A stretch of DNA of 64,000 bases. It comes from Brachyhypopomus gauderio (lineage: Eukaryota > Chordata > Actinopteri > Gymnotiformes > Hypopomidae). Positions within the stretch are counted from its first letter, which is position 1. Each line of letters starts with the position of its first letter. Shown piece after piece: positions 12,441 to 25,002 of this stretch. The DNA lies in the NCBI RefSeq assembly GCF_052324685.1, contig NW_027506878.1, positions 1,170,704-1,234,703 of the forward strand. The letters are read 5' to 3'. Below the pieces are notes generated by a model. That model was not told the DNA's origin. It made no database searches and saw only the letters and a program-made list of their open reading frames with translations. The translations under genes were made by a program, and so were the position numbers.

Positions 12441-12569
12441 TGAAAATGCACTTAAAATGCACTTCTGCACTTAAAACACTTATCAAACACACGTAAATAG
12501 TTCTGGAAGTTCTGTTTACTGGGAGCAAAAACAGTCCGAGTTTCGAACGTAACATAGGCGTGGCTTCGG

Positions 12570-12745
12570 ACTTGAGAAGAGGGTGGAGTTGGATGTGGGC
12601 GGGGTTGGATGTCCAACTCCGCCTTCCTGCAGGCTGCAGCGAGAGGCTTCTCTTTTACGTTCGCCAATCCCCCCCACTCAACAATTTCCACTCGCCACCT
12701 CCTCCAGGTTAAAATCTCACTCTAAGCGAACGTCAAAAGTTGGCA
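12570..12745. mobile_element. MITE scrap, inverted relative of 11395-11470
   Basis: ggagttggatgtgggcgggg and the flanking gcaggctgcagcgaga are the reverse complement of the core of the 11182-11870 MITE. It ends in ttggcaaccctg, the kind of outer end expected for that family. Confidence 0.55.
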
Positions 12746-14074
12746 ACCCTGTGAGAAGTAGTGTTGGTTTGATCAGTAACTTGGAGTTAAATGTATATGA
12801 TTTAACAGACGCTCTTATCCAGAGCACTTACCAACGTGCTTTGCATTCATCTTGATCAACTATTTCATGCTAAAATTAATTCAATTCAAAACGCATTCAA
12901 TTCTCCAGGATTTCCAAATGTTATTGATGCTATAGACTGCACTCACATCTGGATAAAGGCTCCATCTGGACCCATGGAGGCAGACTATGTGAATCAAAAA
13001 TCATTTCACATCATCACTGTACAAGTACATGCAAGTTTTGCCTACCCAACAGAAATTTTAAAGCATGTCAGTCCATGGGTTTGAACAACTTCACCCTTTG
13101 TCACTTTTGCCATTGTTCTAGATGGTTTGCACCAGCAAATATCTATTTTCCAACACTGAGGCAAAATGGTCTGGCTCGGTGCATGATTCACGAATATTTT
13201 GTGCCTCCTCACTGGCACAGAGGTTTGTCCAAGGTAAGAATACTCCAACCACACAAAATAGTGCAGATTTGGCCTCAGTGTTTAACTCTACTCCTTATAA
13301 TCGTAGGTGCTTTTCCTGGCTTACTGCTTGGGGATAGGGGTTACCCCTGCCAACCTTTTCTTCTTACCCCATATGCAGACTCTACAACAGATGCAGAGAG
13401 GAGGTTCAATCGTGCACATTCCAAGACAAGGGCATGCATTGAGATGGCATTTGGACAGTTAAAGAACAGATTTAACTGCTTGTGCCATCTCAGTCACCCC
13501 TGAGAGAGCCTGTGATATCGTAGCAGCCTGTGCAGTTTTGCACAATGTGGCAATACTGCAGAAAGAAGCGATGCCAAGAGTGCAGTTGGAGCAACAGGAA
13601 GACAACATTTTAACTGCAGACCACATGGATGGTAGAGCTGTGAGGGACATGTGTGCAAACACTTACTTTGGTTAATGGAATATTTTGTTTGTATTGGTTC
13701 ATTAACACAATATATTATTAACACAAAAATTTTTTGGAAAGAGACATTTTTTGATTGTCTTGCTCAGCCTGTGGACAGAAGAAACTTTGATTTACTTAGC
13801 TTGCAAAAACAAGCATATTAAAGTGAGACATTTTTGCAAATACTCACATTTTTCTACATTTTCTTTATTTCAAGCTCCAATTTCCAATTTATTTTATTTT
13901 TATTTTGTATTGCAGATCTGCTTTTTTACATTCTATTTCTTGGATAAATAGACATATTACAATAGACAAAAGTACATTTTGTAGATCTCCCGAATCTCGG
14001 ATTCCTTCAAAACAGAAGTATAGTCAAGATTGAGAAGTATTTATACATGTTGAACTGCATAACTACTACTCACT

Positions 14075-14280
14075 TGTTCTCTGGACGTGGAGGCCTGAGG
14101 GTCTTCACTCTGTTCTTCCATTTCCTTTAAACACAACACAAATCATGAGATCACACAGCACATTAACAGACAGATACTCAGACACACACGCCTTACAGCT
14201 GGCCTTTCTGAACAGGCAGACACTGTGTCATCATCCTCCTGTACCATCCTGGATGGTCCAGCAATCTCCCCCTGCAAACA
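14075..14280 (-). pseudogene. Harbinger partner (Myb-like) gene exons, C-terminal part
   Basis: Two minus-strand coding segments with possible splice borders: one near 14275-14195 reading GEIAGPSRMVQEDDD, and one near 14130-14075 reading EMEEQSEDPQASTSREQ. The acidic, serine-rich composition and the convergent position next to the transposase suit the accessory protein of Harbinger elements. The DNA-binding part is not seen. Confidence 0.35.
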
Positions 14281-14527
14281 AACTAGACACGTAAATGTTA
14301 ACGATCCTTAGGGTTCAGTCATAAGAAATAGGCTGGTTTATAGGTAGGCTATAACTGCCAAATGGCAGTGTGGAGCACAAAAGGTATTAAGTTAGCTCTT
14401 CTAAAAAAGGTTTGTAGATGTGAATGATTTAAAATAAATAAAAAGTATAAAAGAATATTGGAAAATTAATTGAGTAAATTGAATGTTTTAAATAAAAAGG
14501 TTTTAGAGTTTTAATGATGAACAAAAA

Positions 14528-14925
14528 TGTCACGTAGGGCTACGTCCCCCTCTTCTAGCTGTAACCTCGGTCCACTGTTCCATGTGCCTGTGTTTTCCTT
14601 GTCTGTTGATCCCGCCTTGTTATCTGTTGTCATGGTTTCCCTCTGTCTGTCACTCCCATGTCGTCAGTGTTTCCACCTGTGTCTTGTTAGTTCCATGCAT
14701 TTATATATAGTCCCCCCATTTCGTTCATGCTTGTTTTGTGTTACGCTGCCGTGTTGTTCCTAGTTCCATGAGTGAGTATGCCCATCTACCTTTCGTATTC
14801 GATTGTCCTCCCGTTATGACCTATGCCTGTCCTTACGACCGTGATTGTGGAATTCCCCTTCATAAATCTCGCTCTTCTCAGTGTTTGTGTTCGCCTCCTC
14901 GCTCCGCAGCGTATGCAGCATTACA
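14528..14925 (+). mobile_element. Solo LTR (398 bp)
   Basis: Starts TGTCACGTAGGGC and ends GCAGCATTACA, flanked on both sides by AAAAA (14523-14527 and 14926-14930), a 5-bp target duplication typical of LTR elements. A TATA box (atttatatatag) lies near 14698 and a polyadenylation-like cataaatc near 14858. No internal region is present. The orientation follows the TATA box. The A-rich target makes the duplication slightly less decisive. Confidence 0.7.
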
Positions 14926-15057
14926 AAAAATTGTAAAAATATATTTTGTACAAATGTCATGGTTGTAACGGGCATGAAAATCTGTCACCTTTCGGCGAAA
15001 TTCGCCGTTTTGAAGTTGAAAAGGGTGACCTACGTGAATCGTGTAGATCCGAGGAGT

Positions 15058-15088
15058 TTTTTTTTTTTTTTTTTGGGGGGGGGGGGGT
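15058..15088. repeat. Poly-T/poly-G tract
   Basis: About 18 T followed by 11 G on the plus strand. Confidence 0.9.
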
Positions 15089-15317
15089 TCGGGAGATATT
15101 TTATATATATATATTTTTTATTATCATATTGACTTATGATAAGCAAACAAAGCACTTCCGAAATCGACAATTTCAATGACACAGTGGCAAGCAATTCCTG
15201 CCCAGAACTATCATAGAGGCCAAATTGCGTTTCAATCATACAAACGTTCTTCATTCATGTTGTGGCACAGGACCTAGTGCTGTCTACACCGGCAGAAGAG
15301 ACAAGGCAGAAGAGCGT

Positions 15318-15460
15318 ACATTTACCACTACATTTACCAGATCATACATTTACCACTACATTTACCACATCGTACATTTACCACTACATTTACCAGATCA
15401 TACATTTACCAGATCATATATTTACCACTACATTTACCACATTGTACATTTACCAGTGGA
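15318..15460. repeat. Tandem repeat, acatttaccac/agatcat units
   Basis: Imperfect tandem units of 14 and 28 bases built on acatttaccactacatttaccagatcat. All ORFs here are repeat artefacts. Confidence 0.85.
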
Positions 15461-15469
15461 TTTAATTGG

Positions 15470-16590
15470 GTGATTAATGGTTTCAATCGTTTTCATATTT
15501 TGCAGTAAATCAAAGTTACTGCCGTTCGCTACAGCGTTGAACACTGTCAGAGCCACAAGCTCTTGTGATAAATAGGTAGATAGATAGGCCTATTAAGTTC
15601 GTGTCAACCCCGTGTAGTTAACGGTGACATAAAATAAGAAACAAGATTTTTTCTAGTGTGTCTGTAGTTGTAACTGGTGAATCCATGGACGTGTGAGGAT
15701 AACATTCACGCCAGGGCTGAAAAGGATGAAGATGAAGGTGTAAACTCTTGTCAATTGAGTCTACCCTGTGCTTTAGCCCATGTTCAATAAAAACACGTGA
15801 ACCCTGGTATTTTTACTCTCATTTTCGCCGCTGATGTTATTTATTGGTTCATTAAGACGTAATGGTTTTGACTGAGCCATCTGGAATGGCGAAAGCGGCT
15901 TCTCGCGTTTACGGATCTGACTCCACAAGACAGGTCAATATTTTTCAGCGCCACATTATCGTGAGAGAAGATGGCGGAAGAGTGTGTCACAAAAGGCTTG
16001 CCATGTGAAAGCTACGAAGCTGTTGCTATTATGTTGCTATTATTTTTAGTCGCTTCTGTAGCTTCTGTCACCGTTTTGCTACATTCACAAAATGTAGCTA
16101 CTACTCACTTGGCCTGGAGTTCGCGGTATTTTTACTATTTTACTATTATGGGGCCGTACTATTGCCATACCCCTCTGGCATCACCCGTTGCTGCTGTACA
16201 CTAGCGTGCGCACCCCCCCAAAGACACCTGTCACCGTATCAGCAGCCCCCCCCCACTGTCTTCTCACCTTTTTGACCCCTGACCCATTTTCATGCCTGTT
16301 GTAAAATAAGCAAAACATAAGTTAAATGAAGGTGTGCTGTAAAACATGGCCAAACATGTCCACCTGTCTAAAAAATACCTTTTCATCACTTCACAATGAT
16401 AAGCTTAGAAATGCACATCAACTGGTTGTGAAAAGTGATTCCCATCTCTCCTACACAGCTGATTACAATCACATGCTGTTGTGACCAGTCTTGTTACCTG
16501 CAGAAGCAATGTGGCAGGTTCACTAAACCTAATAAACTAAAACTAAACCTTAATATGCTTTTCACATTTTGCATATGTTGAGGGCTGGGC
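15470..16590. other. No recognised feature
   Basis: Intergenic sequence with no coding block I recognise. A 77-residue frame at 15971-16204 has a hydrophobic stretch but no support. A short C-rich stretch lies near 16208-16255. Confidence 0.5.
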
Positions 16591-16591
16591 C

Positions 16592-16792
16592 ATTTACAGA
16601 CAGAACAGAAATTCGTTAATATCAATATTCCTGTCTTTGTCTTTCTCCACCCTCTTGTCTGGTCCCTTGACTTCCTCATTCGGTCAAAAAAATGTCTATC
16701 AGTAAAATGGCGACATGGAATTTTCCATCACAAATCCCCCTTTTTGTACTTCCCAGTACAAACATTATATTAATCAACATCAAAACATTATA
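16592..16792. repeat. Dispersed repeat shared with 23768-23951
   Basis: About 190 bases nearly identical to the insertion in the hAT fragment at 23.8 kb, including ttcggtcaaaaaaatgtc and ttttgtac..cccagtacaaacatta. The family is not recognised; an LTR or LTR-adjacent origin is possible. Confidence 0.75.
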
Positions 16793-16899
16793 AACTCAAT
16801 TATGAACTCTAGAACGATATAGAATCAAACAGGGGCGGACTGGGGAGAAAGTGGCCTGGGAGTTCCTGACAGACTGGCCCACTATATTTTATATATATA

Positions 16900-18461
16900 C
16901 AGTTGTGCTCAAAAGTTTACATACCCTGGCAGAATTTTTGCTTTCTTGGCCTTTTCTCAGAGAATATTAATGATAACACACAAACCTTTTTTCCACTCAT
17001 GGTTAGTAGTTGGGTGAAGCCATTTATTGACAACCACTGTGTTTTCTCTTTTTTAATTATAATGACAACCAAACACATCCAAATGACCCTGATCAAAAGT
17101 TTACATACCCTGGTGATTTTGGCCTGATAACATGCACAGAAGGTGACACAAATGGGTTTGAATGGCTACTAAAGGTAATATCCTCTCCTGTGACCTGTTT
17201 GCCTCTAATCAGTGTGTGTGCATAAAAGCTGAGTGAGTTTCTGGGATCCAGACAGACTCTTGCATCTTTCATCCAGCCACTGACGTTTCTGGATTGTGAG
17301 TCATGGGGAAAGCAAAAGAATTGTCAATGGATCTACGGGAAACGTAGTTGAACTGTATAAAATAGGAAAGGGATACAAAAAGATATCCAAGGAATTGATA
17401 ATGCCAGTCAGCAGTGTTCAAACTGTGATAAACAAATGGAAAATCAGGGGCTCTGTAAAAACCAAACCACGGTCAGGTAGACCAACAAAAATTTCAGCCA
17501 CAACTGCCAGGAAAATTGTTCGGGATGCAAAGAAAAACCCACAAATAACATCCGCTGAAATCCAGGACTCTCTGAAAACTAGCGGTGTGGCTGTTTCAAG
17601 ATGCACAGTAAGGAGGCACCTGAAGAAAAATGGTCTGCATGGTCGAGTGGCCAGAAGAAAGCCATTACTGCGCAAATTCCACAAAGTGTCTCGTCTACAA
17701 TACGCCAAACAACACAGAGACAAGCCCCAAAACTTCTGGAACAATGTAATTTGGAGTGATGAGACCAAAATTGAACTTTTTGGCCACAATCATAAACGTT
17801 ACATTTGGAGAGGTGTCAACAAGGCTTATGATGAAAGGAACACCATTCCTACTGTAAAGTATGGAGGTGGATCGCTGATGTTATGGGGATGTGTGAGCTA
17901 CAAAGGCACAGGAAACTTGGTCAAAGTTCAAGGAAAGATGAATGCAGCACGTTATCAGCAAATACTGGAAGCAAATTTGCATTCATCAGCCCGGAAGATG
18001 CGCATGGGACGCACTTGGACGTTCCAACATGACAACTATCCAAAACACAAGGCCAAGTCGACGTGTCATTGGCTACAGCAGAACAAAGTGAAGGTTCTGG
18101 AGTGGCCATCTCAGTCTCCTGACCTCAACATCATTGAGTCACTCTGGGGAGATCTCAAGCATGCAGTTCATGCAAGACAGCCCAGGAATTTACAGGAACT
18201 GGAGGCTTTTTGCCAAGAAGAATGGGCAGCGTTGCCATCTGAGAAAATAAAGAGCCTCATCCACAACTACCACAAAATACTTCAAGCTGTCATTGATGTT
18301 AGAGGGGGTAATACACGGTATTAAGAACTGGGGTATGTAAACTTTTGATCAGGGTCATTTGGATGTGTTTGGTTGTCATTATAATTTAAAAACCGAAAAC
18401 ACAGTGGTTGGACAATAAATGGCTTCACCCAACCACTAACCATGAGTGGAAAAAAGGTTTA
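16900..18461 (+). mobile_element. Tc1 element 1, missing its right terminus
   Basis: Left end CAGTTGTGCTCAAAAGTTTA at 16900 next to TA. It has an IR/DR layout: the inner direct repeat (tgatcaaaagtttacatacc) at 17090 recurs inverted at 18328-18350. The right arm runs inverted to the left arm as far as ggaaaaaaggttt at 18461 and then breaks off in an (AT)n run where Tc1 element 2 begins. The outermost right repeat is missing, so it could not transpose on its own. Confidence 0.9.
17303..18324 (+). pseudogene. Tc1 transposase with an N-terminal frameshift
   Basis: The family-typical start (MGKAKELSMDLRE) is at ATG 17303, but that frame stops after 14 codons. The remaining frame, open from upstream of 17303 to 18324, picks up at VVELYKIGKGYKKIS, so one base appears to be missing near 17340. 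Downstream are the helix-turn-helix region, a GRPTK hook, and the DDE residues in WSDETKIELFG, QHDNYPKH and SPDLNIIESLW (DD34E type). In these elements the enzyme binds the terminal repeats and cuts at TA. From the canonical start only a short peptide could be made. Confidence 0.85.
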
Positions 18462-18473
18462 TATATATATATA

Positions 18474-20091
<1,618 letters not shown>

Positions 20092-20099
20092 TATATATA

Positions 20100-20141
20100 C
20101 AGTTGTGCTCAAAAGTTTATATACACACACCCACACATACA

Positions 20142-20177
<36 letters not shown>

Positions 20178-20215
20178 TGTATGTGTGGGTGTGTGTATAT
20201 ATACTGTATATGAAT
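20100..20215. mobile_element. Tc1-type terminus with AT-rich hairpin
   Basis: A third terminus CAGTTGTGCTCAAAAGTTTA starts at 20100, matching the left end of Tc1 element 1. It is followed by an inverted pair (tatacacacacccacacatacag / ctgtatgtgtgggtgtgtgtata) around a (TA)n run at 20143-20176. It may be a small derivative or a rearranged end. Confidence 0.55.
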
Positions 20216-20945
20216 CTATACATGGCACGTAGTGTATATGACAGCTTTTATTGTCAAAGCCACATAACAAAATGACAAAATACAGGGGAAAAACAACTGG
20301 AAAGCTACCACCTTTACATTTTCGTAGTTTGTTTAAACCCTGGCTTAGACTGCTCCATCTTTACGGCAATGCTGACTTATATTTTCACGTTTCAGTAGTG
20401 TGAACCGTGTCGCGGAGGGATACATGATGAGTTAGACCCTCAGCAGTGTCAGTGTGCAACTGGCGTCTCTCTCTTGACTTGTCACTCGTGGGATACAAAT
20501 CAGTGTTGTGCGTGAATGAGTTCAAAAGAACGCGTTCATTGAACACGCTCGTTTTCTCGTGAGCGTTGAACTGAACGCAACAATTAGTTCACATTATGTG
20601 TCATGAATGGCAGACATCACTGTAAATGAACGTTGGAATTTGTTTTCCATTGAAACTGAGTGACATCTGTTTTCTCTTTTGAAACGCAACAAGAGAACGT
20701 TCCTCCCTCCTGTATTCTCTGTGGTACCGCTTCAATCATGTATCACCAGACAGAAATGGTTTGACATTGTGTGCGCAATGCATTGCGGACAACGTGGTGT
20801 CCGGCTAAGAATAGTTAACATACTGGCTAGTTAATAACATACTGGCTTCCGCACGACGTTACCCGTGATGAATTGCAGCAGAGTGGGGTAGGCATAGCAA
20901 CGCCGCGGGCAACGGCGAGAGCGAGGAGGGCTGGAGGAGCGAAAA

Positions 20946-20947
<2 letters not shown>

Positions 20948-21010
<63 letters not shown>
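20948..21010. repeat. (AG)n microsatellite
   Basis: About 63 bases of AG dinucleotide. Confidence 0.95.
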
Positions 21011-21011
<1 letters not shown>

Positions 21012-21552
21012 AATGATAAAGAGTGAGAGACAAGAGTGAGAGAAAGCGCTGCAATAAAAAAAAACCCACAGGTATACAGGGCAGGAAGCTTAAACAACCA
21101 CACACTGAAACTGGAAATGCTGAAGCTAACTTAATGATTATTGAGTCAAATCAGTTTTCCTAAACTGAACTTGTGTGAACATGGTTTGAACTTTGAGACA
21201 TGACCTTTCAAAGACGGTGAAAGTTTCACTATTGCAGCAGGAAGAAGAGGTGATGCTCTGTATAGAAATGTGTGTTCATAACCGACAGCAGCCAATGAAA
21301 CTGTTCAACTGAATGAGAATTTTCTTCCTCTGAGGTAAGTGATCACATCCCTAAGGCATGAGTGAAGGAACTGGGAGAAGTGAGAGAGGGTTACTGTTAC
21401 TGAGGGTTACTGTTACTGGGAGTTACTGTTTCCCAGGTGCATAATGTGATAAGAATGTAGACTTTGTGCATGTCTGTGAGACTTATCTATGCAAATCTAC
21501 GCAAACCAGCTGAAAAACTCGTTTTTCTAAACACTGCTCTCTTCTCGATGTC

Positions 21553-21610
21553 TCGCTCACCTCACCTCACCTCAACTCACCTCAACTCACCTCACCTCAA
21601 CTCACCTCAT
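21553..21610. repeat. Short tandem repeat ctcacctcaa
   Basis: Alternating ctcac and ctcaa pentamers over about 57 bases. Confidence 0.85.
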
Positions 21611-22800
21611 CCACCATCACTAAGCTCTGCATTGTACGTCATCAAGGGCTACACAGAAATTAGGAACATTGCTGTGTAGTGGGATACAAGTCTGTCTTCA
21701 AAAAGTACAATGCTTTCAAGTTTCATGCTTGTCGTCGTCATTGACAGTAATTGTCTGTATGAAATAATAGGACTTTGCTGGACCTTTTATACTCAGTAAA
21801 CTCCCTCACTGTCAAAAATACTATTGCGTCATAAACTGACATTTCAGAAAGTGAGCAGGTCTATTGACTGAGCTTCATTAGATAAATAAATCGCTCACAT
21901 GCACAAAATTTTGGAAACTTGAGTTGAAATTTGTCACTTTATGATGAATAATTGAACTAGATAGCTAGTTAATATAATTGATATTTTTGCTGTATACTAA
22001 TGTTATATTCATACCTGCCAGCTAGCGTTAGCTTCACAAGCTAGATAGCTAGTAGGCAAACAAAGTAGCTAGTTGGCTAAACTAGGGCTCCACACCAGAA
22101 AAAAAAAAATAACAAAAAAAAACCCACTATACATCAGCAATCTCCTGCTTTATGTCATGGTACATTTTATACACTTAGCAATTTTTATAAATTATTAAAT
22201 AATAATTTAATTATTATTATCAATAATTATGATTATTATCAATAATTAAATCAATTATTTTTCCTGTTTTGGTTATATTAATTTATATCTCATTTTTACA
22301 CCTTAAAATATTCAATAAAATGCAATGCTAACACAAGTCACATCTACCAAGGGTGGCATAGGGCTAAATCCCCAGACATTATTTTGTACTAGGGATGTCC
22401 CGTTCCGATCTCAAAGAAACACAGGAGTAAACAAAGGAGTCAGAACATGATTATAATGTCTGCTGTGTGTTACTTCATATTAGAAAGCAATACAAGTCCA
22501 ACAGTGAGGTGTAATGTCTGCAATATGAGTGTTTCACAGGGTGGTAGTAGCAGATCTGCATTTAATACTACAAATAATACCTAAAAAATAAACATTTAAC
22601 AGAATATAGCAAGTTCGTTCAGACAACTCAGTTAAAGGCTGTACCTAAGCAATCTACGCTATCAGTAAGTTTTAAAAGAAAAGAAAAGTTCTCTCAAGAC
22701 AGCGCTATGCCAAGAAGATCACAGAGAAGGTCACTGACTTAATTGCTTTGGATGACCAGACGATCGCTGTGGTAGAGAATACAGGTTTTCGGCGTCTTTA

Positions 22801-23369
22801 AGGGCGTACTCACACTAGGGTCTGTGATCCGGGCCCGGGCACGGTTTCCTGCCGAAGCACGGTTCGTTTGGCTAGAGTGAGCGCTCCAACCGTGCCCGGG
22901 CCCGGCCCAGTTAATCGTGCTCGGGCCCGCTTGAAGAGGTGGGCCAGGGCACGATTCATGTGGACGTTTCGCTTCTAGTGTGAGCGCTATCCGGGCCCGC
23001 TTGGTGCCTCGTGTGATTGGTTCATTTTGCCGTTACTCAAACATGACATCAGTGATGCGGCGCTCACAATAAACAGTCACGGCGGCAAAGCGATTAGCAG
23101 ACAATCGTTGTGTTAAATTATCGATAAATCTGTGCTTGCACCATGTTTCTGCACTCCCAAAACGACTCCAAAAATACAATAAAAAGAGAATTGGCAACGC
23201 CATGGTGTTGTGCGAGCACGCTTTTTTTCCAAATAAAGTGGCGTTGTGATGACGTAAGCATCCTCGGGCCGGCTTGATGAAGTGAGTGCAGGCCAGAGGG
23301 GGAGTGGGGAGGGGGGATAACCGGGCCCCAGCACGGAACCAGCAAACCGTGCCTAGTGTGAGTACGCCC
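22801..23369. mobile_element. Harbinger-type MITE (569 bp)
   Basis: Ends are inverted (gggcgtactcacactagg / cctagtgtgagtacgccc) and flanked by TTA (22798-22800 and 23370-23372), the 3-bp target usual for Harbinger. Internally GC-rich with repeated gggcccg inverted motifs; no coding capacity. It interrupts the hAT frame right after the GFRRL codons. Confidence 0.8.
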
Positions 23370-23767
23370 TTAGAGCTTTTTTTATGATCTGCCATCACGA
23401 CACTACATTTCAGAAATGGCCCTGCCAGAGCTTTACACAAAGGTTAGTGACCACCTGTGAGGTCTTATCAGATGTGACTGCTATTGGCTTTACCACAGAC
23501 GTTTGGAGCTGTGATGTTTCGCCGATTTCATTCCTTAGCCTCACTGCACAATGGATTGACTCCGCTTTCAACTTAAAGGATGCAGTATTGCATGATCAGT
23601 TTCACGCATCTCATACAGCGGAACATGTAAAACAAGCAATCGATGAGATGTTGAACACTTGGGAGTTAGAGAAGCAACGGGTTCATGTTATTTTGCGTGA
23701 CAATGCAAGAAATATGAAAGGGGTGATCTAGGGGTACAAAATGTGTGCCGCATCACACATAGGCTTT

Positions 23768-23951
23768 ACAGACAGAAATTTGTTAATATCAATATTCCTG
23801 TCTTTGTCTTTCTCCACCCTCTCATCTGGTTCCTTGACTTCCTTATTCGGTCAAAAAAATGTCTATCAGTAAAATGGTGACATGGAATTTTCCATTACAA
23901 TTCCCCCTTTTTGTACATCCCAGTACAAACATTATTATATTAATCAACATC
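23768..23951. repeat. Dispersed repeat inside the hAT gene (copy of 16592-16792)
   Basis: The hAT protein reading breaks off near 23765 and resumes at LVVHEGLLS (23952). The intervening bases are nearly the same as at 16.6 kb. Confidence 0.7.
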
Positions 23952-24644
23952 TGGTTGTACATGAGGGGCTGCTTTCTCAGCACAGCATCACAGACACACT
24001 AGCTAACGCAAGGAAGATTGTAGGTCATTTTAAGCACGCACTACAGGCCTACGGACATCTGGAGGATATTCAGTTTGATATGAAAACACCACCCAGGCGC
24101 CTACAACAGGATGTGCAAGTTAGATGTAACAGCACCCACTACATGATGCAGAGCCTCTTGGAGCAAAAGGACCTGAGGGAGAGAGGACGGTTGAGAGGGA
24201 TTTGAGGCATGGAAGTCTCATTAGAGGGATGGGTCGAGGATGTCATCAGCTAACACCCAGCTTGAAGGAAGCTTCAAGCAGTAGGAGACAAGGTTAACTT
24301 GCTGCAGAACCAGGAAGGGATCAATATAACATTGCTGTAGTCTTCTTCCTCTTGTTGGAGCTTATCCGATTACAGCTTTTGCCTCCGTATTGCTCATTGT
24401 AGCCGAACGTGAGCTCCCTCCCATGTCTGCTCACTCTGCCTAAACCAGTTCTCAACTGCTGAGACTTCAGAGGGTTCACCTGACCAGGAGAAGAGGAGTG
24501 GCTGAAATCCCAGAATACACTGGAAGGGGGTGAGTCCTGTAAAGGTATGGGTTAAGGAATTCTGGGCATACTCGGCACAAAATGGCTCCAGCCCCCCTGG
24601 GGCTTGATAGGACCTCAAGAATGTCCCTTGTTCTTGGTTTAGGC

Positions 24645-25002
24645 CAGGGGTAATCAATTAAATCTTTCCGCGGTCCATTTTTGGCAGATAGCTCAGACCT
24701 TAGGTCCGGGTCCGCGGTGGCGAACGAAAGTTGTTGAGCGGGGGGGGGGGGAGTGGCGAACGAAAGTTGTTGAGCGGGGGTGGCGAACGAAAGTTGTTGA
24801 GCGGGGGGCGAAACTAACACTCAAATGGGTGGTGAACGTAACACTCGTCTTAAAATAAATTCTCCGGTTTAAAATATAGTCTCCCGTTAAAATTTTTTTG
24901 GCATTTGGGTCCGTATCCAGTTAATCAGGAATGTGATTGGGTCCGGACAGGACGGCGTTCGGGTCCGGATCCGGACCGCGGTCCGCCATTTGGTGATACC
25001 TG
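24645..25002. mobile_element. hAT MITE (358 bp), unique to copy B
   Basis: Starts CAGGGGTAATCA and ends TGGTGATACCTG, flanked by a perfect 8-bp duplication GTTTAGGC (24637-24644 and 25003-25010). Copy A at about 3312-3319 has the single uninterrupted target. Inside are about three tandem repeats of a unit starting tggcgaacgaaagttgttga (24718-24805). No coding capacity. Confidence 0.95.

Larger units (their letters stand above)
10936..13675 (+). pseudogene. HARBI1-like Harbinger transposase, fragmented
   Basis: The start ATG at 10936 opens MACPFVENPVDEGACVV, typical of Harbinger nucleases. A frame-shifted block near 11040-11158 gives KVCLALKRFLNIF and IKEAFFRTAG. After the insertion, 12890-13060 gives GFPNVIDAIDCTHIWIKAPSG (first catalytic Asp region) and ADYVNQKSFH. 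Further on come SVHDSRIF (second Asp region, frame-shifted), LLGDRGYPC, the AERRFNRAHSKTRACIEMAFGQLKNRF block (catalytic Glu), and a C-terminal VAACAVLHN tail ending near 13673. The central N-terminal part is deleted and several shifts are present, so it is inactive. Confidence 0.75.
10082..14280 (+). mobile_element. Decayed PIF/Harbinger element with two convergent genes
   Basis: Contains a plus-strand DDE transposase in pieces (10936-11160 and about 12850-13675) and, beyond it on the minus strand, exons of an acidic protein (14070-14280). That matches the usual Harbinger pairing of a nuclease gene and a Myb-like partner gene. Foreign MITEs fill the transposase gap (11182-12740). Outer ends are not resolved; 10082-10260 is rich in short inverted repeats (aagccaggct / agcctggct) and may be the left end. 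Confidence 0.6.
20215..22389. other. No recognised gene; a few repeats
   Basis: Contains a possible hAT end near 20500-20620 (gttgtgcgtgaatgagttc, similar in style to the ends at 48822/50701), an (AG)n run and a short tandem repeat. No coding block is recognised. Confidence 0.5.
22390..24169 (+). mobile_element. BED-finger hAT element fragment (locus B)
   Basis: Left terminus TAGGGATGTCC at 22390. Coding pieces follow in order on the plus strand: a BED-finger half (VRCNVCNMSVSQGG near 22510), KKITEKVTDLIALDDQ near 22715-22790, a Harbinger MITE (22801-23369), ALPELYTKVSDHL / VTAIGFTTDVWSCDVSPISF / ILRDNARNMK (about 23410-23725), a foreign repeat (23768-23951), then VVHEGLLSQHSITDTLANARKIV and the RCNSTHYM block. 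It is cut at 24169 by gypsy sequence. Confidence 0.82.

Noticed and set aside
15971-16204. 77-codon ORF with a hydrophobic segment
   Set aside because: No family resemblance, no splice or promoter support.
23033-23440. 135-codon minus-strand ORF
   Set aside because: Lies over the non-coding Harbinger MITE and the antisense of hAT sequence.
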